Positions 9,912-21,800 of a stretch of 64,000 bases of DNA are shown piece after piece (positions within the stretch are counted from its first letter, which is position 1; every line of letters begins with the position of its first letter). The translations under genes and the position numbers were made by a program. Origin of the DNA: Streptomyces alboniger (lineage in GTDB: Bacteria; Actinomycetota; Actinomycetes; Streptomycetales; Streptomycetaceae); the NCBI RefSeq assembly GCF_008704395.1, contig NZ_CP023695.1:5022001-5086000 (forward strand), in the 5' to 3' direction. The notes under the pieces were generated by a model, which was not told where the DNA came from, did not search any database, and saw only the letters and a list, made by a program, of their open reading frames with translations.

Positions 9912-10268
9912 TTGACGCTGGTTCAGATGCAGCGCGGCCCGGCGGGTGTCACGCCCGTGCACGGGACGGCGGCCGATGCCATTGACACGGCCGGGCCGCG
10001 GGTCGGTGACGACATGACCGTCGAGGTGGCCCTGTCCGTCATGGCCGGCGCCCGCACCGAGCACCTGCTCGTCTGCGACGACGACGGTCTGTGCACCGGA
10101 CTGGTCACCCGGGCCCGGCTCGTGGCCGTCCGGGACGGCTCCGCGTACACGGACCGGGTGCAGCTCCGCGACCTTCCCGACCTCCGCGGGCCGCTCACCT
10201 CGCCGGTGTCTGCGAGGGCCGAAGGCGAGGAGGGCAGCGCTGCGGACGTTCTCGTCCTCGCTCGCTGA
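9912..10268 (+). CDS. CBS-domain protein
   Basis: A 118-residue protein. The stretch VGDDMTVEVALSVMAGARTE then LLVCDDDGLCTGLVTRARL is a CBS motif pattern, so it may bind an adenine nucleotide and act as a regulatory partner. The TTG start is chosen because AGGAGG lies 7 bases upstream; ATG 9927 is an alternative. It follows the helicase gene by about 50 bases and is probably co-transcribed. The C terminus beyond residue 90 is acidic and not recognisable. Confidence 0.65.
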   Translation: MTLVQMQRGPAGVTPVHGTAADAIDTAGPRVGDDMTVEVALSVMAGARTEHLLVCDDDGLCTGLVTRARLVAVRDGSAYTDRVQLRDLPDLRGPLTSPVSARAEGEEGSAADVLVLAR

Positions 10269-10319
10269 ACCGCCTCACGGCGGCGGAACCACTCCCCTTC
10301 TCCTTCCTGTGAGGCATCC

Positions 10320-10616
10320 ATGCGTTGTGTCATCGCCCGCTTCCCGTTCGATCTCACCAAGAGCGGTGTCCTGGAGACCATGAAGGGCGTCAAGCCCGAA
10401 CAGGTCATCGGCGAGTCCGTGATCATCGGCCGCCGCACCTACCCCGTCAAGCAGGTCGGGCAGGTCATCACACGCCAGGACCGCCGCGACTTCAGCTCCG
10501 GCGAAGTTCTGCGGGCCATGCGCCAGCTCGGCTTCACCTGCCGCGGCCTGCCCGTCGCCGCGCCCACGCCCGACCTCTCTCCGATGCGACGGGCTTCCGC
10601 CCTGCTCGGCGCGTAG
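10320..10616 (+). CDS. Conserved hypothetical protein, cold-shock block
   Basis: A 98-residue basic protein, MRCVIARFPFDLTKSGVLET at the start. The ATG has GAGG 8 bases upstream. I recognise no domain. Its position after the helicase and CBS genes in the same direction suggests a shared transcript. Function is unknown. Confidence 0.65.
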   Translation: MRCVIARFPFDLTKSGVLETMKGVKPEQVIGESVIIGRRTYPVKQVGQVITRQDRRDFSSGEVLRAMRQLGFTCRGLPVAAPTPDLSPMRRASALLGA

Positions 10617-10669
10617 ACGCGGGTACGCATAGACGCGGCTACGCGGGTACGCGGGTACGCGGGTACGCA
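10613..10669. repeat. Tandem ACGCGGGT-type repeat
   Basis: A run of the 8-base word ACGCGGGT and variants (GACGCGGGTACGCATA, then ACGCGGGT four times) fills the gap between two convergent genes. It is a simple microsatellite-like tract that may differ in copy number between strains. Confidence 0.7.
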
Positions 10670-10685
10670 CAGAGTCTGCGTACGG

Positions 10686-11987
10686 TCATTTGTCGGTTGC
10701 CGGGACCGCTTCACGGGGTGAGGCCTCTTCCGCGCCGGAGGGCGTCGGCGCGGGCTGGTCGGTGGGTGCCCCGTTCTTTCCTGTCGTCGGCAGGATCCGG
10801 GTCAGCAGGGGGCCCGTGAGCGCGGTGGTCGCCACCGCCATGACCACCATCAGGGAGTAGAGCGTCCCGTCCAGCAGGCCCAGTTCCAATCCGATGCCGA
10901 GCACCACCAGTTCGGTGAGGCCGCGCGTGTTCAGCAGGGCGCCGAGCGCGGCCGCCGGCCGTCTGTCGAAGCCCCCGAGCCGCGCCCCGACGTAGGTCCC
11001 TAGGAGCTTTCCGGCCATGGCCACCGCCAGGATGGCGGCCAGGGTGCCGAGGTCCGTGAGGTCCAGTTCGGACAGGTCGACCTTGAGTCCGGCCAGTACG
11101 AAGTACACGGGCAGCAGGAGCAGTCTGGACAGCGGCTCCATCCGTTGCAGCGCGCCTTCGCGCAGCGCGCTGTGGCCGTCCCGCGGAATGATGGCGCCGA
11201 ACAGGAACGCTCCGAATATGTAGTGCAGGCCCAGCCACTCGGTGCAGGCCGACGACAGGAGGAGCCCGGCCAGCACCAGAACCACGAGGTTCGTGCTCTC
11301 GCCGGAAGCGCCGGAAGCATTGCTCAGCCCGCTCACCTTGCGGAGCAGCGGACGTACGACCGTGATCATCAGGACCACGTACGGCACCAGGAGCACCAGA
11401 CGCCAGTCGAGGTCCTCGCCCGTGGCCACGGCTGCCGCCACCGCCAGCAGGATCCAGACCAGCAGGTCGGTGATGGCCGCGCACGTCAGGGCGGTCGTGC
11501 CGAGCCGGGTACGGGTCAGTCCGCGGTCGGCGATGATCCTGGCGAGTACGGGGAACGCCGTCGCGGCCATGGCGACCGCGAAGAACAGGACGAATGCCAG
11601 GAGCGGGCCCTGACGGTGCGTGTCCGCGAGCAGCCACGCGAGCCCGGCGCCCAGGCCGAGCGGCAGCACTGTCGAGAAGGTGGTCGCCCACAGGGTGACC
11701 CGGCCCCCGCCGCGCAGGACGCCGAGGTCGATCTCCAGCCCGACGGCGAACATGAACAGGGCGAGGCCCACTCCGGCGAGCGCGCTCAGCAGGGGCCGTA
11801 CGTCGGCGGGGAAGAGGGTGTCCGCGAAGTTGGCGCCGAGCAGGGTGGGGCCCAGCAGGACCCCGGCGAGTATCTCGCCGATGACCGCGGGCTGGCCCAA
11901 CGCCCGCGCGGCCGCGCCCAGTAGGCGCGCGAGGCCGAGGATCAGGGCCAGGTCCAGGAGCAGGTAGAGCGTCTGCGACGGCGTCAC
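10686..11987 (-). CDS. Cation:proton antiporter (CPA2 / Na+/H+ exchanger family)
   Basis: A 433-residue integral membrane protein with about 12 hydrophobic segments. The N-terminal pattern ARALGQPAVIGEILAGVLLGP is a CPA2 hallmark, and GHSALREGALQRM and LNTRGLTELVVLGIG also fit. It exchanges cations for protons across the cytoplasmic membrane. No KTN nucleotide-binding domain follows; the C terminus is a short hydrophilic tail. The GTG start overlaps the stop of the upstream DUF6191 gene (GTGA), so translation is coupled. Confidence 0.88.
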   Translation of the reverse strand: MTPSQTLYLLLDLALILGLARLLGAAARALGQPAVIGEILAGVLLGPTLLGANFADTLFPADVRPLLSALAGVGLALFMFAVGLEIDLGVLRGGGRVTLWATTFSTVLPLGLGAGLAWLLADTHRQGPLLAFVLFFAVAMAATAFPVLARIIADRGLTRTRLGTTALTCAAITDLLVWILLAVAAAVATGEDLDWRLVLLVPYVVLMITVVRPLLRKVSGLSNASGASGESTNLVVLVLAGLLLSSACTEWLGLHYIFGAFLFGAIIPRDGHSALREGALQRMEPLSRLLLLPVYFVLAGLKVDLSELDLTDLGTLAAILAVAMAGKLLGTYVGARLGGFDRRPAAALGALLNTRGLTELVVLGIGLELGLLDGTLYSLMVVMAVATTALTGPLLTRILPTTGKNGAPTDQPAPTPSGAEEASPREAVPATDK

Positions 11988-12697
11988 CGGGAGGAACCTT
12001 CCTCCGCGTCCGGGCCGCCCTCGTCGGCGACCGGCACCCCCGAGCGCTCGCTGGCGTCCGGCGCCTCCGAGTGGCCATCCACGGCCGACACTCCCGAGTG
12101 GCCGTCAACGGCCGACACTCCCGAGTGGCGGTCCGCGTCCGGCGCCTCCGAGCGGCCATCCACGGCAGCCACTCCCGAGCGGTCACCCACGGCCCACGTC
12201 CCCGAGCCGTCGTCCACAGCCGACACCTCCGAACCGTCACCCGCGTCCGGCACCCCTGACCGACCACCCACAGCCGACACCCCCGGACCGCCCTCACTCA
12301 CAGCCGACACCCTCGAACCGTCCTCGCCCAAAGCAGGCGCCCCCAAGCGGCCGTCCCCGGCCGCCCGTGCGTCGCGAGCCCCGTTCTCACCAGGCAGGAC
12401 GACACTCGCGATGCCCTTGTTCAGGTCGATCCGCGTGCGCGGCGGCGCGCCGTCGCCCTCCTCGTCGCGGAGCATCTCCTGCTGTTGCTGCTGCTTGATC
12501 TCGACCAGCTTGTTGCCGTTGAAGATCAGGTTGAACTCGTCGAACGCGTGACCCGTCAAAGGGCGCCGCGCGCTGCTGCGCCGGAAGAGGATGCTGCGCC
12601 CCTTGAAGAAGCGGCGCAGGACCAACTCCGTCCCGCAGCAGATGAACAGCAACAACGCGAGCCCGGGTATGACGGCCTCGCTCCACACGACTGACAT
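11984..12697 (-). CDS. DUF6191-like membrane-anchored protein with repetitive tail
   Basis: A 237-residue protein. Residues 8-27 form one membrane segment (VIPGLALLLFICCGTELVL). A conserved section with HAFDEFNLIFNGNK and DGAPPRTRIDLNKG (residues 50-95) resembles DUF6191. Beyond about residue 125 it becomes a low-complexity tail of repeats such as GHSGVSAVD. It is coupled to the antiporter gene. Its start faces the NRPS across a 166-bp divergent region. Function is unknown; the DUF name is from memory. Confidence 0.7.
   Translation of the reverse strand: MSVVWSEAVIPGLALLLFICCGTELVLRRFFKGRSILFRRSSARRPLTGHAFDEFNLIFNGNKLVEIKQQQQQEMLRDEEGDGAPPRTRIDLNKGIASVVLPGENGARDARAAGDGRLGAPALGEDGSRVSAVSEGGPGVSAVGGRSGVPDAGDGSEVSAVDDGSGTWAVGDRSGVAAVDGRSEAPDADRHSGVSAVDGHSGVSAVDGHSEAPDASERSGVPVADEGGPDAEEGSSR
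12040..12300. repeat. Degenerate in-frame tandem repeats in the DUF6191 gene tail
   Basis: Units of about 27-36 bp, built from words like CCACGGCCGACACTCCCGAG, are repeated eight to ten times with variation, always in frame. They encode Ser/Gly/Asp/Ala-rich repeats. Expansion and contraction without loss of frame is likely. Confidence 0.75.
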
Positions 12698-12762
12698 CGG
12701 ATAGGCCTCCTGCTGACGAGGTCGACGCTATCCGGCAACCGGATCTCGTTCACCAGGATCCG

Positions 12763-12788
12763 GTGTCCCGTTTCGTCCAGTGCCGTCT
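12763..12788 (+). promoter_or_regulatory. Shared operator-like motif before the 5-domain-set NRPS gene (copy 1)
   Basis: Three imperfect repeats with a 10-bp period, starting with GTGTCCCG, TCGTCC and CCGTC, end 76 bp before the ATG at 12864. The same motif occurs in the same orientation at 42929-42954 (MbtH/NRPS) and on the minus strand at 37106-37131 (ACP/PKS operon). In all three the word TTGC follows 5-9 bases further on. It is probably the binding site of a cluster regulator (SARP or another), as part of the -35 region. Confidence 0.6.
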
Positions 12789-12863
12789 CAGGCCTTGCAC
12801 GGCATGTCCGCACAGCAGAGCCTCCAGTGGAGATTTAGCGCCTGCGCAGCCCGAGGAGAATTG

Positions 12864-15800
12864 ATGATCCCGCTCTCGCACGCACAGCAGCGACTGTGGT
12901 TCCTCAACCGGTTGGAAGGGCCCAATGCCACCTACAACATGCCGGCCGTCCTTCGGCTGACGGGTGAGCTCGACCGGACCGCACTCGTCGCGGCGTTGCA
13001 GGACCTCATCGACCGGCACGAGCCGCTGCGCACGGTTTTCGTCAGCAGGGACGACGTACCCGGCCAGAAGATCCTCGCCCCGGGCGCGACCCGCCTGGAG
13101 GCGGCCGTCACCGAGGTCGCGCCGGAGCGGCTTGACGGCGAACTCGCCGAGTTGGCCGCCGAGGCCTTCGACCTGGAGGCGGAGATACCGATCCGGGCGC
13201 GGCTGTTCGCCCTGTCCGAGCGCGAGCACGTGCTGGCGCTGGTGATCCACCACATCGCGGCGGACGGCTGGTCGATGGCCCCGCTCGCCCGAGACCTCAC
13301 CACCGCGTACGAGGCGCGTCGCGCCGGGCGGGCCCCCGACTGGCCCGAGCTGCCGATCCAGTACGCCGACTACACCCTGTGGCAGCAGGAGCTGCTCGGC
13401 GGCGAGGACGACCCGGAATCCCTGATCAGCGAGCAGGTCGAGTACTGGCGCAAGACGCTGGCCGGGCTGCCGGACGAACTGCGGCTGCCGGTGGACCGGC
13501 GGCGCTCCGCCGCGGCAGGCAACCAGGGCGGCAACGTTCCGTTCCGGGTGAGCGCGGAGCTGCACGGGAAGCTGTCCGAACTGGCCGCGCGGTCGGACGC
13601 CAGCCTGTACATGGTGGTGCAGGCGGGACTCGCCGCACTGCTGAGCCGGATGGGCGCCGGCACGGACATCCCCCTCGGCTCGCCGATCGCGGGACGCACC
13701 GACGAAGGCCTCGACGAACTGGTCGGCTTCTTCGTCAACACCGTGGTGATGCGCCTCGACACCGACGGCGACCCCACGTTCCGTCAGCTCATCGCCAGGT
13801 CCCGGGAGACGGCTCTCGGGGCGTACGCGAACCAGGAGCTGCCGTTCGAGCGGCTGGTCGACATCCTTCGCCCGGACCGGGCCCTCGGCAGGCACCCGCT
13901 GTTCCAGGTGATGCTGGCGTTCCAGAACAACACGCTGCCGCAGCTGCGGCTGCCGGGGCTGGTCGTCGAGGGCGAGCAGCTGTACACCGAGACCTCCAAG
14001 TTCGACCTCGCCTTCAGCATGGGCGAGCAGTTCGACGGCGAGGGGCGGCCGCTGGGCCTCGGCGGGACGATCGAGTACGCCACCGACCTGTTCGACCGCG
14101 AGAGCGTGGAGCGGCTCGGCGCGCGCCTCGTCCACGTATTCGAGGCGATGGCCGCCGATCCCGGACAGCGGGTCGGCGCCGTGGACGTGCTGCTGCCGGG
14201 CGAGCGCCAGCAGGTGCTGGAGGCGTGGAACAGGACCGAGCAGGACGTCCCCGAGGCCGGGTTCGCGGAGTTGTTCCGCGTCCGCGCGGCCGAGACCCCG
14301 GACGCCGTCGCGCTGGTGTCCGACGCGGCCACGCTGACCTACGGCGAACTCGACGCCGCCGCCAACCGGCTGGCCCGGCTGCTCGCCGAACGCGGCGCGG
14401 GCCCCGGGCAATTGGTGGCGCTGGCGCTGCCCCGCTCGGTGGAGCTGGTGACGGCGATGCTCGCCGTGGCCAAGGCCGGGGCCGCCTACCTTCCGGTCGA
14501 CACCGGCTACCCCGCCGAGCGCATCGCGTACATGCTGGAGGACTCCCGCCCGGTCCTGACGGTCACCACCGGGGAACTGACCGGACGGCTGCCCTCCGGT
14601 GCGTCCGGCGGATCCGGCGGATCCGGCGGAACCGGCGGAGGGCAGCCGTCCGGTCCCGGCACCGGTCCCGGCACCCTCCTCGTACTCGACGACGAGCACA
14701 CCCTCACCGAGCTGGACCGGCACAGCACCGACGGCCTGCCGCCGAACCGCACGCTCAGCAGCCCGCTCTACGTGATCTACACCTCGGGATCCACCGGGAA
14801 GCCCAAGGGCGTGGTGGTGACGGACAGCGGCGTGGCCAGCATGGTCCGCAGCCAGCGGGAGCGCCTCGGCGCGGGCCCGGACAGCCGGGTGCTCCAGTTC
14901 TCCTCGCCGAGCTTCGACGTCGCGTTCTGGGACTGCTGCATGGCGCTGCTGAACGGCGGCACGCTGTACCTGCGCTCGGCCGACCAGCTCATGCCGGGAC
15001 AGGAGCTGGCCGAGTTCATCAGGGACCGGCGCCTCACGCACTTCACCATGCCGCCGTCCGTGCTCGCGGCGATGCCCTCGGGCGTGCTGCCGGCCGGCCT
15101 GACCGTGTCGGTCGCGGGCGAGGCGTGCCCCGGCGCGCTCGTGGAGCGGTGGGCGCCGGGCAACCGGATGTTCAACGCCTACGGCCCCACCGAGACGACC
15201 GTCATCGCGACCATGAGCGAGCGGCTGTCCGGCCCGGATGGACCCCCGATCGGCAGGCCGGTGGACAACACCCGGGTCTACGTCCTCGACGAGGCCCTGC
15301 GCCCGGTGCCCCCGGGCGTGGTGGGAGACCTGTACGTCGCGGGCGCGAGCCTCGCCGCCGGCTATCTGCGCCGCCCGGGCCTGACCGCGGAGCGGTTCGT
15401 GGCCTGCCCCTTCGGCGGCACCGGGGAGCGGATGTACCGCACCGGGGACCTCGCCCGGCTGGGTGCCGACGGACAGGTCGACTACGTCGGCCGCGCCGAC
15501 GCGCAGGTGAAGATCCGCGGCTTCCGCATCGAGCCGGGGGAGGTCGAGTCCGTACTGGCCCGGCACCCCGGGGTGCGGCAGGCCGCCGTGCTGGCGCGGG
15601 AGGACCGTCCCGGCGACCGGCAGCTGGCCGCGTACCTCGTGCCGGCCGAGAACGACGCCGACCGGGACGAGTCGGCGGAGGAGCAGCAGCTCGGCAACTG
15701 GCAGGCCACGTACGACGCCACCTACGACGCCCACCACGAGGGCCAGGGCGGTCTCGGCGAGGACTTCTCCGGCTGGAACAGCAGCTACACCGGGCAGCCG

Positions 15801-18800
15801 ATCCCGCTCGACGAGATGCGCAGGTGGCGTGACGCCACTGTGGCCCGGGTGCGGGAACTGAACCCCCGCCGCATCCTTGAGATCGGCGTGGGCAGCGGCC
15901 TGCTCCTCGCGCCGCTGGCGCCGGACTGCGAGTCCTACTGGGGCACCGACATCTCCGAGGTCGTCATCGAGCGGGTCCGCGCCCAGCTCGAAGGCCACCC
16001 CGACCTCGCGGGCCGGGTCGAGCTGCGCGCCCAGGCGGCGCACCTCTTCGACGGTCTGCCCACGGGGTTCTTCGACACCGTCATCGTCAACTCCGTCATC
16101 CAGTACTTCCCCAGCGCCGACTACCTCACCGACGTACTCACCCAGGCGCTCGGCCTGGTCGTCCCCGGCGGCAACGTGTTCGTCGGTGACGTCCGCAACC
16201 TCCGCCTGCACCGCGCCCTGCGCACCTCCGTCGAACTGCTCGCCACCGACGCCGCGGTCCGCGACGCCGCCGACGTGCGCAAGACCGTCGACCTGGCCGT
16301 GGCGCGGGAGACGGAACTGCTCGTCGACCCCGACTACTTCACCGGCCTGCCCGCCGCCGCGGACCTCGCGGTCAAGTACGGCACCGACCGCAACGAACTG
16401 ACCGGACACCGCTACGACGTGGTGCTGCGCACCGCGCCCCAGCAGGAACCGGCCGCCGTCCAGGACCTCGCCTGGGGCCAGGACATCACCGGCACGGACG
16501 CGCTGCGCGCCGCGCTGGCGGCACGGCCGGAGGGCCTGCGCGTCACCGGCGTCCCCAACCACCGGATCGCCGGTGAGCTGGCCGCCGTACGGGCGCTCGA
16601 AGCCGGTGACCTGACGGCCGCTCAGGCCGCCCTGAGCGCCGACACGTCCGGGCTGCCCGCGCCCGCGGAGCTGACCGCCCTGGGCGAGGAGGCCGGCTAC
16701 CGCACCACCGTCACCTGGAACGGCGCCGACCGCGACGGCAGCACCCTGGACGTGGCGTTCAGCGCACCCGGCACGGCGCCGGTGACGGGCTACCGCCCCG
16801 GCGCGCGTCCGGCCGCCGAAGGCCCCGCGCACACCAACGCCCCGGCCGCCGTACTCGCCTCGGACGCGCTGGTCGAGTCGGTGCGCGAGCACCTGCGGCG
16901 CGCGGTGCCCGACTACCTGGTGCCGACCGCGTTCGTCGTGCTCGACCGGATGCCGCTGACCACGAACGGCAAGGTGGACCGGCGGGCGCTGCCCGCACCC
17001 GCCGTCATCGGCAAGACCTCGGGCCGCGGCCCGCGCGACGACCGCGAGACCACGCTGTGCCGGATCTTCGCCGAGGTCCTCGGCCTGCCCCGGGTCGGCA
17101 TCGACGACGGGTTCTTCGACCTGGGCGGCCACTCGCTGCTCGCGACCCGCCTGGTCTCCCGGGTGCGGGACGCCCTCGGCGTCGACCTGGCCATCCGCGA
17201 CCTGTTCCTGACGCCGACCGTGGCCGGGCTCAGCGAGGTGCTGGACAAGGCCGAGGGAACGAGGCGGCAGCCGGTAGTTCGCCGGCGCCGCCCCGAGCGC
17301 ACACCGCTGTCGCACGCTCAGCAGCGGCTGTGGTTCCTCAGCAGGCTGGAGGGCGGAAGCGCCACCTACAACATGCCGATCGCGATGCGGCTCACCGGCG
17401 AACTCGACCGCGAGGCACTGGCCGCCGCCATCCAGGACGTGTCCGACCGCCACGAGTCGCTGCGCACCCGCTACCCGGACATCGACGGCACCCCCTACCA
17501 GGACATCGTCGCCCCGGAGCAGGCCCGCATCGAGCTGGAGGTCGTCGGGACCACCGACGCGGAACTGCCCGCCCGCCTCGCGGACGCCTGCGGCCACGTC
17601 TTCGATCTGGCCGAGGAACTCCCGCTGCGCGCCACCCTGTTCGCGCTGTCGCCGCACGACCACGTACTGGCGCTGGTGCTGCACCACATCGCCGGGGACG
17701 GCTGGTCGATGGGCCCGCTGACCCGCGACCTCACGGACGCCTACGCCGCCCGCCGCGACGGCCGCAAGCCGCGCTGGGCGCCGCTGCCCGTGAATTACGC
17801 GGACTACGCCCTGTGGCAGCGGGAGCTGCTCGGCCGCGAGGACGACCCGGACAGCCTGGTCAGCGAGCAGATCGCGTTCTGGCGCAGGACGCTGGCCGAT
17901 CTGCCCGAGGACCTGCGGCTGCCCGGCAGCAGGCCGCGCGGCACGAGCGGCGAGTACCACGGGGCCACCCACTCGTTCCGCATCGACCAGCGAACCCACC
18001 GCCGCATGGCCGAGCTGGCCACCGCCTCCGGCACCAGCCTCTACATGGTCGCCCAGGCAGGCCTCACCGCTCTGCTCACCCGGCTCGGCTGCGGCACCGA
18101 CATCCCGCTCGGCACGCCGGTCGCCGGACGCACCGACACCGCGCTCGACGACCTCGTCGGCGACTTCCTCAACACGCTGGTGCTGCGCACCGACACGAGC
18201 GGCAATCCCACCTGGCGCGAGCTGCTCGACCGCATCGGCGAGACGAACCTCAACGCCTACGCGAACCAGGACGTGCCGATCGAGCGGCTGGTCGAACTCC
18301 TCAACCCCGACCGCTCGGCCGGCCGGATGCCGCTGTTCCAGGTACTGCTCTCGCTGCACGGAACCCCGCCGGAACCGGCGTTCCCCGGCCTCACCGCCCG
18401 CGCCGAGCCCGTCGAGCGGATCGTGCAGAACAAGTTCGACCTCGCCGTCCACCTCCGCGAGACCGCCGCCGAGGACGGCACCCCGGGCGGCCTCGAAGGC
18501 ATGGTCGAGTACTCCACCGATCTCTTCGACGCGGCGGACGTCGAGCGGCTGACGGACCGGCTGGCACGGATCCTCACCGCGCTGGCCGACGACCCCGGGC
18601 AGCGGATCGGCGCGGCCGGCCTGCTGGAGGAGACCGAGTACGAGCAGGTCGTACGCGGCTGGAACGACACCGCGCACGAGGTGCCGCGCACCACCCTGCC
18701 GGACCTGTTCGCCGCCCAGGCGGCCCGTACCCCCGACCGCACGGCGGTGGTCTTCGAAGGCACCGAACTCACCTACGCCGAGCTGGATCAGCGCGCAGCC

Positions 18801-21800
18801 CGGCTCGCCCGGCTGCTCGCCGAGCAGGGCGCCGGACCTGAGACCTGCGTCGCGGTGGTGCTGCCGCGCTCCGAGACCCTCGTCGTCACGCTGCTCGCGG
18901 TCCTCAGGACCGGCGCCGCCTACCTGCCGGTCGACCCCGGCTACCCCGCCGAGCGCATCCAGTACCTGCTCGACGACGCACGCCCGGTACTCACCCTCAC
19001 CGAGGGCCACCCCCTCCTCGACGCGCAGCACGCGGGCGAGGCCCTCGCGGCCGCCCCGGGCCGCTGCCTCCCGGAGCACCCCGCGTACGTCATCTACACG
19101 TCCGGGTCCACCGGAGCGCCCAAGGGCGTGGTGGTCTCGCACGCGAGCATCGTCAACCGGCTGATGTGGATGCAGGACCAGTACGGACTCGACGGGACCG
19201 ACCGGGTGCTCCAGAAGACCCCCGCCGGATTCGACGTGTCGGTATGGGAGTTCTTCTGGCCGCTGCTCAACGGCGCCACGCTGGTGGTCGCCAAGCCCGG
19301 CGGGCACCAGGACCCCGTGTACCTGGCCCGGCTGATGAGCGAACAGCGCGTCACCACCGCCCACTTCGTGCCGTCGATGCTGGCCGTGTTCGCCGCCGAG
19401 CCCGCCGCGGCCGGGCTGCCGCACCTGCGCCGCCTGATCAGCAGCGGCGAGGCACTGCCGGCCGAGCTGGCCGAGCGGGCCCGCACGACGATCGGGACCG
19501 GCCTGCACAACCTGTACGGGCCGACCGAGGCGGCGGTCGACGTGAGCGCGTGGGAGTGCCGCGACGAGCCCGGCGCGGTCTCCGTGCCGATCGGCAGCCC
19601 GGTGTGGAACACCGCCCTGTACGTGCTCGACTCCACGCTGCGCCCGGTCCCGCCCGGCGTCGCGGGCGAGCTGTACATCGCCGGCGCCCAGCTGGCCCGC
19701 GGCTATCTGCACCGCCCCGGCCTGACCGCCGAGCGGTTCGTGGCCTGCCCCTTCGGCGGCCCCGGGGAGCGGATGTACCGCACCGGCGACGTGGCGGCCT
19801 GGCGGGCCGACGGCCAGCTGGAGTTCCTCGGTCGCGCCGACGACCAGGTCAAGGTGCGCGGCTTCCGCGTCGAGCCCGCCGAGATCGAGGCGGCCCTGGC
19901 CCGGCACGACCGCGTCGGGCACGCCGTCGTCGTACCGCGCGTGGACCCCTCCGGCGACACCCGGCTCTTCGCCTACGTCGTCCCGGCGGGCGCGGAGCGG
20001 CCCGAGCCGACGGCGCTGCGCGAGTTCCTCGGCGGCCTGCTGCCCGAGCATCTGATCCCGGCGGCCTTCGTCGTCCTGGACGAGCTGCCGCTGACCCCGA
20101 ACGGAAAGCTGGACCGGCGGGCGCTCCCGGCACCCGACCACGAAGGCCGCAAGGCCGGACGCGGGCCGCGCGACAAGCGCGAGGAGACGCTCTGCCGGAT
20201 CTTCGCGGACATCCTCGGCCTGCCCGAGGTGGGCATCGACGACGGATTCTTCGACCTCGGCGGCCACTCCCTGATGGCGACCCGGCTGATCTCCCTGGTC
20301 CGGGTCACGTTCGGTGTCGACCTGGCGATCCGCGACCTGTTCACGACGCAGACGGTGGCCGGGCTCGTGGAGATCCTCGACCGCTCGGGCGACAGCCGAC
20401 GGCCGCCGATCGTGCGCGGACCGCGCCCGGAGCGGGTGCCGCTGTCCCACGCCCAGCAGCGGCTGTGGTTCCTCAACCGCCTGGAAGGCTCGAACGCCGC
20501 CTACAACCTGCCGATGGCGGCACGCCTGACGGGCCCCCTGGACCACGAGGCGCTGGCCGCGGCCGTCGCCGACGTCACCGTCCGGCACGAGACGCTCCGC
20601 ACGGTCTTCCCCGAGACCGACGGCGTCCCCCACCAGCGGATCCTCGACCCGGAGCAGACACGGCCCGACTTCGAGGTGCGCGAGGTCGGCCGGGACGAGC
20701 TCGCCGCCGCGATCGCCCGGATCGCGGAGCGGGACTTCGACCTCCGCACCGACCTGCCGCTGCGGGTCAGGGTGCTCGCGCTCTCCCCGACCGAGCACAT
20801 GCTCGTCCTGGTCCTGCACCACGTGGCGGGCGACGGCTGGTCGCTCGTCCCGCTCGCCCGCGACCTGAGCGCCGCGTACGCGGAACGCTGCGCGGGCCGG
20901 ACGCCCGAGTGGACCGAACTGCCCGTGCAGTACGTGGACTACGCGCTGTGGCAGCGTGATCTGCTGGGCCGCACGGACGACCCGGACAGCCTCGTCAACG
21001 AGCAGGTCGCCTACTGGCGCCGGGCGCTGGCCGGGATCCCGGACGAGCTGCCGCTGCCGACGGACCGGCAGCGGCCGAAGACCCCGAGCTACGCCGGCGG
21101 CAGCGTCGACTTCGGCTACGGACCGGAGCTGCACGCCCGGATCAACAAGCTGGCCGTCGACTGCAACGCGACGGCGTTCATGGTCGTCCAGACGGCGCTC
21201 GCCGCCCTGCTGACCCGCCTCGGCGCCGGCACCGACATCCCCGTCGGCTCGCCCATCGCCGGGCGTACCGACGAAGCCCTCGACGACCTCGTCGGCTTCT
21301 TCGTCAACACACTGGTCCTGCGCACCGACACCAGCGGCGATCCGACGTTCCGCGAGGTCATCGACCGGGTGCGGGAGGCGAACGTCAACGCGTACGCCCA
21401 CCAGGACCTCCCCTTCGAGTACCTGGTCGAGGCGCTCAACCCGGACCGGTCCCCGGCCCGGCACCCGCTGTTCCAGGTGATGTTCGCCTTCCAGAACACC
21501 CGGGACACCGAGCTGCGGCTGCCCGACCTCGCCGCGGAGGCCTTCGAGGTCGGCACCGACGCCACCATGTTCGACCTGTCGGTCCACCTGACGGCCCGCT
21601 ACCACGAGGACGGCCGGGAGGGCGGCGCCCGCGGCGCGCTGATGTACAGCGGCGACCTGTTCGACAGGGAGACCGTGCAGATGATCGCCGATCGCCTGTT
21701 GCTGATGCTGGAGGCGATCACCGGCCACCCGGAGCAGCGGATCAGCCAGGTCGAACTGCTCGGCGCGGCCGAGCGGAAGCGCATCCTGGAGGAGTGGAAC

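Noticed and set aside
10613..10669. Possible CRISPR-like array
   Set aside because: Units are only 8 bp with no spacers and there are no cas genes; it is a simple tandem repeat.
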